In this document: positions 25,097 through 37,284 of the stretch, piece by piece
How the letters are laid out: each line of letters starts with the position of its first letter
Position numbering within the stretch: position 1 is the first letter of the stretch
The notes under the pieces: model-generated
What the model saw: only the letters and a program-made list of their open reading frames with translations
Told to the model about the DNA's origin: nothing
Databases searched by the model: none
Translations under genes and position numbers: made by a program
Assembly: GCF_014205215.1 (NCBI RefSeq)
Contig: NZ_JACHNC010000001.1
Span: 563,001-627,000, forward strand
From: Actinoplanes lobatus
GTDB lineage: Bacteria; Actinomycetota; Actinomycetes; Mycobacteriales; Micromonosporaceae
DNA: 64,000 nt
Reading direction: 5' to 3'

Positions 25097-26269
25097 GTGA
25101 TCCTGCACGCCGATCTGGACTCGTTCTACGCGTCGGTCGAGCAGCGCGACGATCCCGCGCTGCGCGGCCGGCCCGTCCTGGTCGGCGGCGGTGTGGTGCT
25201 CGCCGCGTCGTACGAGGCGAAGGCCCATGGCGTCCGAACCCCGATGAGCCTCGGCCGGGCCCGGGCGCTCTGCCCGTGGGCCGTCGTCGTCCCACCGCGG
25301 ATGAGCGCCTACGCGGCGGCCAGCAAAGCGGTGTTCGAGGTCTTCCGGGACACCACCCCGATCGTCGAGCCGGTCTCCATCGACGAGGCCTTCCTCGACG
25401 TCGACGGCCTCCGCCGGATCCGCGGCACGGCGGAGGAGATCGCCCGGCAGCTGCGGGCCGACGTGCGCGCCCGCACCGGGCTGCCGATCACCGTGGGCGT
25501 GGCGCGCACCAAGTTCCTGGCCAAGGTGGCCAGCGGAGTGGGCAAGCCGGACGGGCTGCTGGTCGTGCCGCCCGGCGGGGAGCTGGCATTCCTGCATCCG
25601 CTGCCGGTGGAGAAGCTGTGGGGCGTCGGCCCGGTCACCGCGGCCAGGCTGCGCGAGCGGCAGATCCACACGGTGGGCCACGTCGCCCGGATCGGCGAGG
25701 CCGCCCTGGTCGCCATGCTCGGGGCCGGCGCGGGCCGGCACCTGCACGCGCTCGCCCACAACCGGGACCCGCGCCGGGTGGAGACCGGGCGGCGCAGCGG
25801 CTCGATCGGCGCGCAGTCGGCGCTCTCCCGGTCGCTGTCGTCCAGCGAGGTCGAGGCCACCCTGGGCGCGCTCGTCGACCGGGTCAGCCGGCGGATGCGG
25901 CGGGCGCACCGGCCCGGGCGCACCATCACGCTGCGGCTGCGGTTCGGCGACTTCACCCGGGCCACCCGGTCCCGCAGTCTGCTCAAGGCCACCCTGGGGA
26001 CCGGCACGATCCTGCGGGTGGCGGTGGAGCTGCTGCACGAGGCCGCGCCGCTGATCGCCGAGCGCGGGCTGACCCTGGTCGGCGTGGCGGTGAGCAACCT
26101 CGACGGGGCCGGCGCCGTGCAGTTGGAGCTGCCCTTCGAGGAGCCGCGCGAGGCGGGGCTGGACGCCGCGGTCGACCGGATTCGCGACCGGTTCGGCTCG
26201 GCCGCCCTCCAGCGCGCCGCGATGGTGGGCCGGGAGCTGCACCCGTCCGTTCCCCTGCTGTCCGACTGA
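25097..26269 (+). CDS. dinB: DNA polymerase IV (Y-family translesion polymerase)
   Basis: The 390-residue protein begins at a GTG and is probably leaderless. The catalytic residues are in ILHADLDSFYASVEQ (first Asp and the steric-gate region) and EPVSIDEAFLDVD. The thumb HhH region (LWGVGPVTAARL) and the little-finger domain follow. Near the C-terminus, QLELPF is a textbook beta-clamp-binding motif. Error-prone copying past lesions is the known role of the family. The LexA-like box over its promoter indicates SOS induction. Confidence 0.96.
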   Translation: MILHADLDSFYASVEQRDDPALRGRPVLVGGGVVLAASYEAKAHGVRTPMSLGRARALCPWAVVVPPRMSAYAAASKAVFEVFRDTTPIVEPVSIDEAFLDVDGLRRIRGTAEEIARQLRADVRARTGLPITVGVARTKFLAKVASGVGKPDGLLVVPPGGELAFLHPLPVEKLWGVGPVTAARLRERQIHTVGHVARIGEAALVAMLGAGAGRHLHALAHNRDPRRVETGRRSGSIGAQSALSRSLSSSEVEATLGALVDRVSRRMRRAHRPGRTITLRLRFGDFTRATRSRSLLKATLGTGTILRVAVELLHEAAPLIAERGLTLVGVAVSNLDGAGAVQLELPFEEPREAGLDAAVDRIRDRFGSAALQRAAMVGRELHPSVPLLSD

Positions 26270-26284
26270 GGCAGACTTCATGGC

Positions 26285-27046
26285 GTGCGGAAGATCTGTG
26301 TAGTGGGAATCGGCGCCGGCGACCCGGACCATCTGACCCTTCAGGCGGCGAAGGCCATCGGCCGTACCCAGGTGTTCTTCCTGCTCGACAAGGGTGAGGC
26401 CAAGGCGGGCCTGATCGAACTGCGGGAAGGCCTGATCCGGCACTACGGGCACCCGCACAAGCGGATCGTGGAAGGCCGCGACCCGGATCGCGACCGCACC
26501 CCCGCCGACTACACCGGCACGGTCGCGGACTGGCGGCACCGCCGCTCCCTGGTCCTCGAGGAGCTGATCACCGAGCACCTCAAGGACGACGAGATCGGCT
26601 CGATCCTGGTCTGGGGCGACCCCTCGCTGTACGACTCGACCATCGCCATCCTGGAGGAGATCCTGGAGCGCGGGGCGATCGAGTTCGAGTACGAGGTGAT
26701 CCCCGGCATCAGCAGCGTCTCCGCCCTGGCCGCCAAGCACCGGATCGGCCTGAACCGGGTGGGCCGCCCGGTGCAGATCACCACCGGCCGGCGGCTCGCC
26801 GAGGGCTGGCCGGAGGGCGTCGACGACGTGGTCGTGATGCTCGACGCCCAGCAGGCGTTCACCGCGCACCCGGACGCCGACATCTACTGGGGCGCCTACG
26901 TCAGCACCGCGGACGAGCTGCTCGACGCCGGCCGGGTGTCCGAGGTGGCGGAGCGGATCGTCGAGACCCGCACCGAGGCCCGCGAGCGCCACGGCTGGAT
27001 CATGGACACCTACCTGCTCCGCCGCCCGGACGCTACAGATCGTTGA
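26285..27046 (+). CDS. cobF: Precorrin-6A synthase (deacetylating)
   Basis: This 253-residue SAM-dependent methyltransferase of the aerobic cobalamin pathway methylates C-1 and removes the acetyl group. The tetrapyrrole methylase pattern is seen in VVGIGAGDPDHLTLQAAKAI, LVWGDPSLYDST and YEVIPGISSVSALAAKHRI. The length matches CobF, which distinguishes it from other precorrin methylases together with the KRIVEGRDPDRDRTP segment. It starts at a GTG 7 nt after CAGACT. Its 3' end overlaps the convergent acetyltransferase gene by 14 bp. It lies apart from the main cob cluster but in the same region. Confidence 0.92.
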   Translation: MRKICVVGIGAGDPDHLTLQAAKAIGRTQVFFLLDKGEAKAGLIELREGLIRHYGHPHKRIVEGRDPDRDRTPADYTGTVADWRHRRSLVLEELITEHLKDDEIGSILVWGDPSLYDSTIAILEEILERGAIEFEYEVIPGISSVSALAAKHRIGLNRVGRPVQITTGRRLAEGWPEGVDDVVVMLDAQQAFTAHPDADIYWGAYVSTADELLDAGRVSEVAERIVETRTEARERHGWIMDTYLLRRPDATDR

Positions 27047-27562
27047 AGGGCGCGGCGTAGGTGAAGACGCCGCGCACCGACGGATCGTGGGCGGTCAGCG
27101 GCCGGGCCTGGAAGTGCGGCCCCCACTCCGCCACCGGTGGCTCGATGCCGTACTCGGCGGACGGCCGGAACCCGAACCGGAAGTAGAAGGCCGGATCGCC
27201 GAGCAGCACCACCAGCGGCTCGCCGAGAGCGTCGGCGGCACCCAGCACCGCGTGCATCAGCGCCGAACCGACCCCGCGGCGCTGATGATCCGGGTGCACG
27301 CTGACCGGCCCCAGCCCGAGAGCGGGGGCGGCGCCGACACGGCCACGGGTGCACACCACATGCCCCACGACAACGCCGTCCACCACCGCCACCAGCGACA
27401 GCGCCGGCAGCCAGCCCTCGTCGGCGCGCAGCTTGCCGACGAGCGGCGCCTCGTCCGGCTCGACCCCGTCCGGCAGCGGCTCCCGGAAGTGCGGCCGGGC
27501 GAACGCGGCGGCCGTCACCTCCCTGATCACGCCGACATCGGCGGGGGTCTCACGTCGAATGA

Positions 27563-27566
<4 letters not shown>
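27033..27566 (-). CDS. GNAT-family N-acetyltransferase
   Basis: This 177-residue acetyltransferase has the acetyl-CoA-binding motif A as LGPVSVHPDHQRRGVGSALMHAVL and a following LVVLLGDPAFYFRFGFRPS, which places it with YhbS-like GNAT proteins. The ATG overlaps the stop of cobN (ATGA), so it is probably translated from the riboswitch-controlled cobN message. No known step of cobalamin synthesis needs an acetyltransferase, so the coupling is unexplained. Its substrate is unknown. Confidence 0.9.
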
Positions 27567-31189
<3,623 letters not shown>

Positions 31190-31228
31190 GCGCGCTCCCC
31201 TCGGGGTCCGCGCCCCGGGTAGTCGGAT

Positions 31229-31391
31229 GTCACGGCGACCGGAGTTCCTGGCTCCCAGGGCTCGAACTCCCTGGTGACAGTGGCGGGACCGCGCCGGAGT
31301 CACACCGGCTTCCTCCGCGGCGTCGCCGCTCGTGAGCCATAACTTTTCCGAACCCCGGTGTCCCGCGTCAAGGCGGAACGGCCGCTGTGAC
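31229..31391 (-). ncRNA. Cobalamin (B12) riboswitch
   Basis: On the minus strand the leader contains the conserved core GGTGTGACTCCGGCGCGG then TCCCGCCACTGT (31277-31313), and the B12-box segment GAGCCAGGAAC (31244-31254). The ends GTCACAGCGGC (5') and GTCGCCGTGAC (3') can pair as P1. Between the aptamer and cobN, a CGGGG-CCCCG hairpin runs into the GGGGAG ribosome site, a plausible switch that hides it when B12 is bound. Confidence 0.9.
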
Positions 31392-31441
31392 GCTGCCGAC
31401 CCACCGAGAGGCGACGGTGAATTCCTGTCGGGGGTCGGCCG

Positions 31442-31447
31442 TAGTAT
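31442..31447 (+). promoter_or_regulatory. -10 box of cobG (leaderless-type)
   Basis: TAGTAT is followed by 7 nt and the ATG at 31455. The divergent cobN leader RNA begins within about 60 bp. Confidence 0.5.
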
Positions 31448-31454
31448 CCGGGCC

Positions 31455-33104
31455 ATGTCTCCCGTCCGGACTTCCGACACCGACGCCTGCCCCGGCGCGC
31501 TGCGGCTGCACGCCGCCGCCGACGGGTTGCTGGCCCGGGTCCGGCTGCCCGGCGGGCTGCTGACCGGCGCCCGGCTGCGCGCGCTGCGCGCGCTGGCCGA
31601 GGAGTTCGGCGACGGCGCCCTGGAGTTGACCTCGCGGGCCAATCTCCAGCTCAGAGGCCTGTCGGCCACCGACGCCCCGGCCTTGGCGACCCGCTTGCGC
31701 GCCGCCGGGCTGCTGCCCTCACAGACCCACGACAATGTCCGGAACATCGCGTCGCCGCCACTCCCAGGATCGACGATCCGCGCTCTGATACCGGCCTTGG
31801 ATCGCGCCATCGTGGACGATCCCGCCCTGGCCGGCCTCCCCGGCAAGTTCCTGTTCGCGCTCGGCCACGTCCCCCTGTCCCCCGACGTCGCCGCCGTCCC
31901 GGCCCCCAACCCCGCACCGGCGCCCACCACCCGGCCGGCCCCCACCAACCCCACACCGGCGCCCACCACCCAGCCGCCCACGACCAGCCCCACACCACCG
32001 GCGCCCACCACCCACACGGCTGTCGCGGGGCCGGAAGAGCGGGGGCACACCGGTGGCGGGCTGTTCGCGATCCGCTTCGCCGGGCACGACACCGGGCTCC
32101 GGGTGGAGGCCGGCCGGGTGGTGCCGGCGCTGATCGCGGCGGCGCACGCGTTCCTCGCCGAGCGGGAGGAGCAGCGGGGCGACGGCCCGGCCGCGTGGCG
32201 TTTGCGGGAGTTGACCGACGGCCCGGCGCGTGTGTCGGCCCGGGTGGCCGGCGTCCTCGGGTTGACGCCCGTCGCCGTGCCGGCGGCGGTTCCGGTCGAG
32301 GCCACCGGCGCCACCGATCTGGTCGGTGTGGTGGCTCAGGCGGACGGGCTGGCCGCGGTGGGGGCGCTGGTGCCGTTGGGGCGCCTGACCGGCGTACCCC
32401 TCAGGGTTTTGGAAGGCGCCGATCAGCTGGTGGTGACCCCCTGGCGTGGGGTGATCGTGGCCGATCTGCCGCCGTCGGCGGCGGTGGAGTGGGCGGACCG
32501 TCTGGCCGCGGCCGGGCTCGCGGTGGCCGCGGATTCGCCATGGTCCGGGGTGACCGCCTGCGCCGGGCGGCCAGGTTGCGCGAAATCGCTGGCCGACGTC
32601 CGCGCCGACGCCACCGCCACGGCCCGTTTCGTCGACGGCCTGCCGGTCCACTGGGTGGGTTGCGCCCGCGCGTGCGGCAGCCCGTCCGGCCCGCACGTCC
32701 GCGTCGAGGCCACCACCGACGGCTACCTGGTCGCCCGCACGGACGGTGACCGAGCCGGCCCCGCCGACCTGCCAGGGATGACCAGCGCGGAGAGTGACCG
32801 AACCGGCCCAGCCCGGCCATCGCAAACGACCAGCGCGGAGAGCGGCCGAACAGGCCCAGCCCGGCCATCGCAAACGACCAGCGCGGAGAGCGGCCGAACA
32901 GGCCCAGCCCGGCCATCGCAAACGACCGGCGCGGAGAGCGGCCGATCCGGACTCGTCGGCGCATCGGGGATCTCCGGCGCGGAGGGTGACGGATCCGGAC
33001 TGGTCGGCCCATCGACTGCGGGGGCGGGATCGCCGAGGATCAGCGAGGTCGGCGCGGCCGTGACCGGGTTGGGGGAGATCGTGGCTGTGGCTAGGAGGCC
33101 CTGA
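31455..33104 (+). CDS. cobG: Precorrin-3B synthase with low-complexity insertions
   Basis: CobG oxidises precorrin-3A to precorrin-3B in the oxygen-dependent pathway and belongs to the sulfite/nitrite reductase family. The half-domains show [21 protein letters not shown] and [12 protein letters not shown] near the N-terminus. The 4Fe-4S cysteines are in TACAGRPGC and WVGCARAC (about 370, 376, 402, 406). The protein has 549 residues, roughly 100 more than usual. The excess is a Pro/Thr-rich insert (about 155-195) and a C-terminal tail made of 16-residue repeats. Its stop overlaps cobH (TGATG). The start is leaderless, 7 nt after TAGTAT; upstream in-frame ATGs would lie in the riboswitch region. 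Confidence 0.92.
   Translation: MSPVRTSDTDACPGALRLHAAADGLLARVRLPGGLLTGARLRALRALAEEFGDGALELTSRANLQLRGLSATDAPALATRLRAAGLLPSQTHDNVRNIASPPLPGSTIRALIPALDRAIVDDPALAGLPGKFLFALGHVPLSPDVAAVPAPNPAPAPTTRPAPTNPTPAPTTQPPTTSPTPPAPTTHTAVAGPEERGHTGGGLFAIRFAGHDTGLRVEAGRVVPALIAAAHAFLAEREEQRGDGPAAWRLRELTDGPARVSARVAGVLGLTPVAVPAAVPVEATGATDLVGVVAQADGLAAVGALVPLGRLTGVPLRVLEGADQLVVTPWRGVIVADLPPSAAVEWADRLAAAGLAVAADSPWSGVTACAGRPGCAKSLADVRADATATARFVDGLPVHWVGCARACGSPSGPHVRVEATTDGYLVARTDGDRAGPADLPGMTSAESDRTGPARPSQTTSAESGRTGPARPSQTTSAESGRTGPARPSQTTGAESGRSGLVGASGISGAEGDGSGLVGPSTAGAGSPRISEVGAAVTGLGEIVAVARRP
32781..32945 (+). repeat. 48-bp tandem repeat inside cobG
   Basis: Three full units begin at 32781, 32829 and 32877, with a partial fourth at 32925. 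Each encodes 16 residues of the type [16 protein letters not shown]. Units two and three are identical over nearly their whole length, which points to recent expansion. The repeat keeps the reading frame. Confidence 0.92.
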
Positions 33105-33721
33105 TGGAGTATGTGCGCGACGGTGCGGAGATCTACCGGCGCTCGTTCGCCACCATCCGGGCCGAGGCGGACCTGTCGGGGCTGCCGGAGGACGTGTCGC
33201 GGGTGGTGGTCCGGATGATCCACGCCTGCGGGATGGTGGATCTGGTGAAGGATGTCCGGTTCAGTCCGGGTGTGGTCACCGCGGCGCGGAAGGCGCTGCT
33301 CGACGGCGCGCCGATCCTCTGTGACGCGGAGATGGTGGCGTCCGGGGTGACCCGGTCGCGGCTGCCGGCGGCCAACGAGGTGATCTGCACGCTGCGGGAT
33401 CCGGCGGTGCCGGGGCTGGCCGCGGCGATCGGCAACACCCGCAGCGCGGCCGCCCTCGACCTGTGGGGTGACCGGCTGGGCGGCGCTGTGGTGGCGGTCG
33501 GCAATGCGCCGACCGCGCTGTTCCGGCTGCTGGAGATGGTCGCGGCGGGCGCGCCCCGGCCGGCCGCGGTGCTCGGCATCCCGGTCGGTTTCATCGGCGC
33601 GGCCGAGTCCAAGGAGGCTCTCGCCGAGTCCGGTCTGGATTACCTGATCGTGCGCGGCCGCCGGGGTGGCAGCGCCATCACCGCCGCCGCGGTGAACGCC
33701 CTCGCTTCCGAAGCGGAGTGA
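33104..33721 (+). CDS. cobH: Precorrin-8X methylmutase
   Basis: This 205-residue enzyme moves the methyl group from C-11 to C-12 to make hydrogenobyrinate. The catalytic His lies in [19 protein letters not shown]. Other family segments are [33 protein letters not shown] and [16 protein letters not shown]. The ATG shares its A with the TGA of cobG (TGATG), so translation is coupled. Length is normal. Confidence 0.95.
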   Translation: MEYVRDGAEIYRRSFATIRAEADLSGLPEDVSRVVVRMIHACGMVDLVKDVRFSPGVVTAARKALLDGAPILCDAEMVASGVTRSRLPAANEVICTLRDPAVPGLAAAIGNTRSAAALDLWGDRLGGAVVAVGNAPTALFRLLEMVAAGAPRPAAVLGIPVGFIGAAESKEALAESGLDYLIVRGRRGGSAITAAAVNALASEAE

Positions 33722-33759
33722 GGCCCCGGTGCGGAACGAAGCGGAATAGGTCGGAAGAG

Positions 33760-35415
33760 ATGACGAACGAGCCAGTACGGAAGACCGGCCGCCTCTTCGG
33801 GGTCGGGCTTGGCCCCGGCGACCCGGAGCTGGTCACCGTGAAGGCGGCCCGGCTGATCGCCGCGGCGGACGTGGTGGCCTATCACGCGGCGGGGCACGGG
33901 CGCAGCAACGCGCGCGCCATCGCGGCCGGGTACCTGCGGGAGGGTCAGATCGAGGAGGCCCTCATCTACCCGGTGACCACCGGGACGACCGACCATCCGG
34001 GCGGCTACCAGGGCGCCATCGACGACTTCTACGCCGAGTCGGCGGCCCGGCTCGCCGCGCATCTGGACGCCGGCCGGGACGTGGTGGTGCTGGCCGAGGG
34101 TGACCCGTTCTTCTACGGCTCCTACATGCACATGCACAAGCGCCTGGCCGGCCGGTACCACGCCACCGTCGTCCCCGGTGTCACGTCGGTCAGCGCCGCG
34201 TCGGCGGTGCTCGGCCGGCCGCTGATGGAGCGCGACGAGGTGCTCACCGTGCTGCCCGGGACGCTGGAGCCGAAGGATCTGGCGGAGCGCCTGGCCGCCA
34301 CCGACTCGGCGGCCGTGATGAAGCTGGGCCGCACCTTCGAGGGTGTCCGGGAGGCGCTCACCGAGGCGGGCCGGCTCGACGACGCCTGGTACGTGGAGCG
34401 CGCCACCACCGGCCGGGAGCGGTCCGGCCCGTTGCGGGACGTCGACCCGGCCACGGTGCCGTACTTCTCGCTGGCCCTGCTGCCGAGCCCGGCCGCGACC
34501 GCGTTCGGGTCCGGCGCCGCGGCACCGGCCGGGTTCGCCGAGGCCCCGGTGGACACCACGTTCAACGGCACGGCCGCGGCGACGGCCGAGCCGGACGGCG
34601 GCCTGGTCAGCCTGGAGGATGCGAACGCCGCAGCGCTGACCCGGTTCGCGAGCGGCGACGACCGCGGCACCGGCGGGGTGACGGTGGTCGGGCTGGGGCC
34701 GGGCGCCCGGCACTGGCTGACCCCGGAGGCGCAGGAGGCGCTGGCCGCCGCCGACGACCTGGTCGGCTACGGCCCGTACGTCGACCGGGTGCCGCCGAAT
34801 CCGCGGCAGCGCCGGCACTCCTCGGACAACCGGGTCGAGGCGGAGCGTGCCGCGTTCGCCCTGGACCTGGCGAGACGTGGGCGGCGGGTGGCGGTCGTGT
34901 CCTCCGGTGACCCGGGGGTCTTCGCGATGGCCGCGGCCGTTCTGGAGGTGGCCGAGGACCCGCAGTGGCAGGACGTGCCGATCCGGATCATCCCGGGTCT
35001 TACCGCCGCGCAGGCGGTGGCGAGCCGGGCGGGGGCGCCGCTCGGGCACGATTTCTGCATCCTGTCGCTGTCGGACCGGCTCAAGCCGTGGTCGGTGATC
35101 GAGTCCCGGTTGGAGGCGGCGGCCGCCGCCGACCTGGTGATCGCCGTCTACAACCCGGCGTCGAGGAGCCGCCGGGAGCAGCTGGTCCGGGCGCTGGAGC
35201 TGTTGCGTGGCCATCGCCGCCCGGGGACGCCGGTGGTGGTGGGCCGGGATGTGGGCGGGCCGGCCGAGTCGGTGCGGATCACCACCCTGGCCGCGCTCGA
35301 TCCGGCCACCGTCGACATGCGCTGCCTGCTGATCATCGGCTCGTCGCAGACCCGTGCGGTCACCCGCGGCGACGGCACCACGGCCGTCTTCACACCGAGG
35401 CACTATCCGGCCTGA
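33760..35415 (+). CDS. cobIJ: Fused precorrin-2 C20- and precorrin-3B C17-methyltransferase (CobI-CobJ)
   Basis: Two tetrapyrrole methylases are joined in one 551-residue chain. The N-terminal half is CobI (FGVGLGPGDPELVTVKAARL, LAEGDPFFYGSYMHMHKRL, VPGVTSVSAASAVLGRPL). The C-terminal half is CobJ (VTVVGLGPGARHWLTPEA, SSGDPGVFAMAAAVLE, GLTAAQAVASRAGAPLGHDF, YNPASRSRREQL). An Ala-rich linker of about 60 residues connects them. This fusion is common in actinobacteria. I chose the ATG at 33760. A GTG at 33718 overlapping the cobH stop would add 14 residues and is possible. It ends the cobG-cobH-cobIJ operon. Confidence 0.95.
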   Translation: MTNEPVRKTGRLFGVGLGPGDPELVTVKAARLIAAADVVAYHAAGHGRSNARAIAAGYLREGQIEEALIYPVTTGTTDHPGGYQGAIDDFYAESAARLAAHLDAGRDVVVLAEGDPFFYGSYMHMHKRLAGRYHATVVPGVTSVSAASAVLGRPLMERDEVLTVLPGTLEPKDLAERLAATDSAAVMKLGRTFEGVREALTEAGRLDDAWYVERATTGRERSGPLRDVDPATVPYFSLALLPSPAATAFGSGAAAPAGFAEAPVDTTFNGTAAATAEPDGGLVSLEDANAAALTRFASGDDRGTGGVTVVGLGPGARHWLTPEAQEALAAADDLVGYGPYVDRVPPNPRQRRHSSDNRVEAERAAFALDLARRGRRVAVVSSGDPGVFAMAAAVLEVAEDPQWQDVPIRIIPGLTAAQAVASRAGAPLGHDFCILSLSDRLKPWSVIESRLEAAAAADLVIAVYNPASRSRREQLVRALELLRGHRRPGTPVVVGRDVGGPAESVRITTLAALDPATVDMRCLLIIGSSQTRAVTRGDGTTAVFTPRHYPA

Positions 35416-35521
35416 GGCCGGTTGCAGATCGGTCGGCGGCACCCGTTCTGAAACCCGGCCCGGACGGCGGCCGGCGGCTGGCGCTGCCGGGGTGAGGGGC
35501 GGGTGAGGGTCCGCTACCGGT

Positions 35522-35538
35522 CTGCAACCACGTTGCAG
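35522..35538. promoter_or_regulatory. Palindrome upstream of the glycosidase, candidate operator
   Basis: CTGCAACCACGTTGCAG has 7-bp arms around a 3-bp centre and resembles LacI-family operators. It lies about 85 bp before the glycosidase start. A further half-site GTTGCAG occurs near 35420. The rest of the 35416-35622 gap holds no gene. Confidence 0.35.
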
Positions 35539-35622
35539 CAACGCAGTTCTCCAGACGACATGTGCAAGACCGAATAAGAGGGGGCGGTAAGAAAACCAAC
35601 GAGGTAAGGGGCTGAGCACTCA

Positions 35623-37284
35623 GTGGGAACTGCTCGCAAGCACGCTGCGATTTTGCTTTCCTCGCTGCTGCTCGCCCTCGCCCTCCCGACGTCCGGAGCC
35701 TTCGCGGCGCCGCGTCACTCCTCCAAGGTCTCCGCGTCGTCGACGGCCACCACCACCAAGAAGGCCGCCGTCAAGAAGGCCACCAAGAAGAAGACCACCA
35801 CCAAGAAGAAGGCCGCCACCAAGAAGAAGGCCGCCAAGAAGAAGGTCACCCCCAAGAAGGTCACCCCCAAGGCCTTGGCGCTGCCGAAGGCGCCGGTCAA
35901 GTCGGCCGCCGTGCAGGCGGTCACCCGGAAGACCCGGCTCGCCGCGGTGTTCTCCGCCAAGAGCATCAACTACTACCCGTCGAACGCCGGGTGGTCGGCG
36001 ATGTGGACCGACTTCGACGCCGCCCGCATCGACGCCGACCTGGCGAAGGCCGCCGAACTCGGCGCCGACAACGTCCGCGTGATCATCTTCCCGCAGTCCT
36101 TCGGCTTCCCCCAGCCCAAGGCCGTGTACGCCGACCGGCTCCGCAAGTTCGTCAGCATGGCCGACTCGCACGACCTGACGGTCAAGTTCACCCTGTTCGA
36201 CTGGTGGGCCGGCTACCAGGACGCGGCCGGTAGTGCCGCCTGGGCCAAGCAGGTGCTGGCGCCGTACGCGAACGACCCCCGGGTGCTGTCCGTCGAGCTG
36301 AAGAACGAGTTCGATGTCACCGACACGGCCGCCGTGGCCTGGGTGCGCAAGCTGATCCCGGCGGTTCGCACGGCCGTACCGAACATGCCGTTGACCCTGT
36401 CGGTGGACGGTGGCGCGGGCGCCGCCGGCCTGGCCCGGATCAAGGGGTCGCTGACGTCGACCCCGCTGGACTTCTACGACTACCACTTCTACGGCAACTC
36501 GGAGCGCGCCCACGCGGAGATCCGGCGCGCCCAGGCCGCGGTCAGCCCGTCCCCACTGGTGATCGGCGAGACCGGGCTGAGCACGGCCGGCAACAGCGAG
36601 GGTGGGCAGGCCGCGTTCCTGGCCCGGGTGTTCGAGGCGGCCCGGACGGCCGGGGTGAAGTCGGTGGCGCCGTGGACGCTGTTCGACTTCAGCCAGGGCG
36701 CGATCCCGTCGAACTCGCAGGTCTCCCGGATTCCGGCGCAGTACAAGTTCGGCCTGTACCGCGCGGACGGGACGGCCAAGCCCGCCGCCGCGGTGGTGCG
36801 CGCCGCCTGGGCCGGGCAGAAGCTGGACAACAAGGTCCTGGATCTCGGTTTCGAGTCGATCGAGCCCGCCTCGCCGTGGCGGCCGTACCTGTCCGAAGTG
36901 GGCACCGCCGTGCGGGCGAAGGGCGAGGGCCGGACCGGTTCGCTCGCGGTCCGGTTCCGGCAGACCGGCCGGTCCGGCACCAACGTGCCGTCGATCCGCG
37001 TCTCCCCGATCGCCCCGGTGACGGCCGGCGGCCGGTGGCACGCCGAGGCGTGGGCCCGCGGCGTCGACGTGACCGGCACCAACGAGATCGCGCTGAGCTG
37101 GTTCGACATCAACGACCGCTGGCTGGGCCAGACCAGTTCGAAGCAGGTCGCGAAGGGCACCAGCGGCTGGACGAGGCTGACCGTCGACGCGGTCGCCCCG
37201 GCCGGGGCGACCAGCGTCCAGCTTCACCTCAAGTCGGGTGACAACAGCGGCACGGTCTGGTTCGACGACGTCTCGATCTCCTGA
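35623..37284 (+). CDS. Secreted clan GH-A glycoside hydrolase with Lys-rich linker and C-terminal CBM-like domain
   Basis: The 553-residue protein starts at a GTG and has a signal peptide ending near AFAA (about residue 28). Residues 40-90 are a Lys/Ala/Thr repeat tract (TKKAAVKKATKKKTT and similar) of histone H1 type. A TIM-barrel glycosidase domain follows (about 105-400), with the acid/base Glu in VELKNEFD (about 228) and the nucleophile Glu in VIGETGLS (about 316), as in GH5-like enzymes. The C-terminal 150 residues form a jelly-roll similar to CBM4_9, ending in [10 protein letters not shown]. The substrate is probably a plant or surface beta-glycan. Its end overlaps the convergent glycosyltransferase gene by 61 bp. 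Confidence 0.88.
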   Translation: MGTARKHAAILLSSLLLALALPTSGAFAAPRHSSKVSASSTATTTKKAAVKKATKKKTTTKKKAATKKKAAKKKVTPKKVTPKALALPKAPVKSAAVQAVTRKTRLAAVFSAKSINYYPSNAGWSAMWTDFDAARIDADLAKAAELGADNVRVIIFPQSFGFPQPKAVYADRLRKFVSMADSHDLTVKFTLFDWWAGYQDAAGSAAWAKQVLAPYANDPRVLSVELKNEFDVTDTAAVAWVRKLIPAVRTAVPNMPLTLSVDGGAGAAGLARIKGSLTSTPLDFYDYHFYGNSERAHAEIRRAQAAVSPSPLVIGETGLSTAGNSEGGQAAFLARVFEAARTAGVKSVAPWTLFDFSQGAIPSNSQVSRIPAQYKFGLYRADGTAKPAAAVVRAAWAGQKLDNKVLDLGFESIEPASPWRPYLSEVGTAVRAKGEGRTGSLAVRFRQTGRSGTNVPSIRVSPIAPVTAGGRWHAEAWARGVDVTGTNEIALSWFDINDRWLGQTSSKQVAKGTSGWTRLTVDAVAPAGATSVQLHLKSGDNSGTVWFDDVSIS

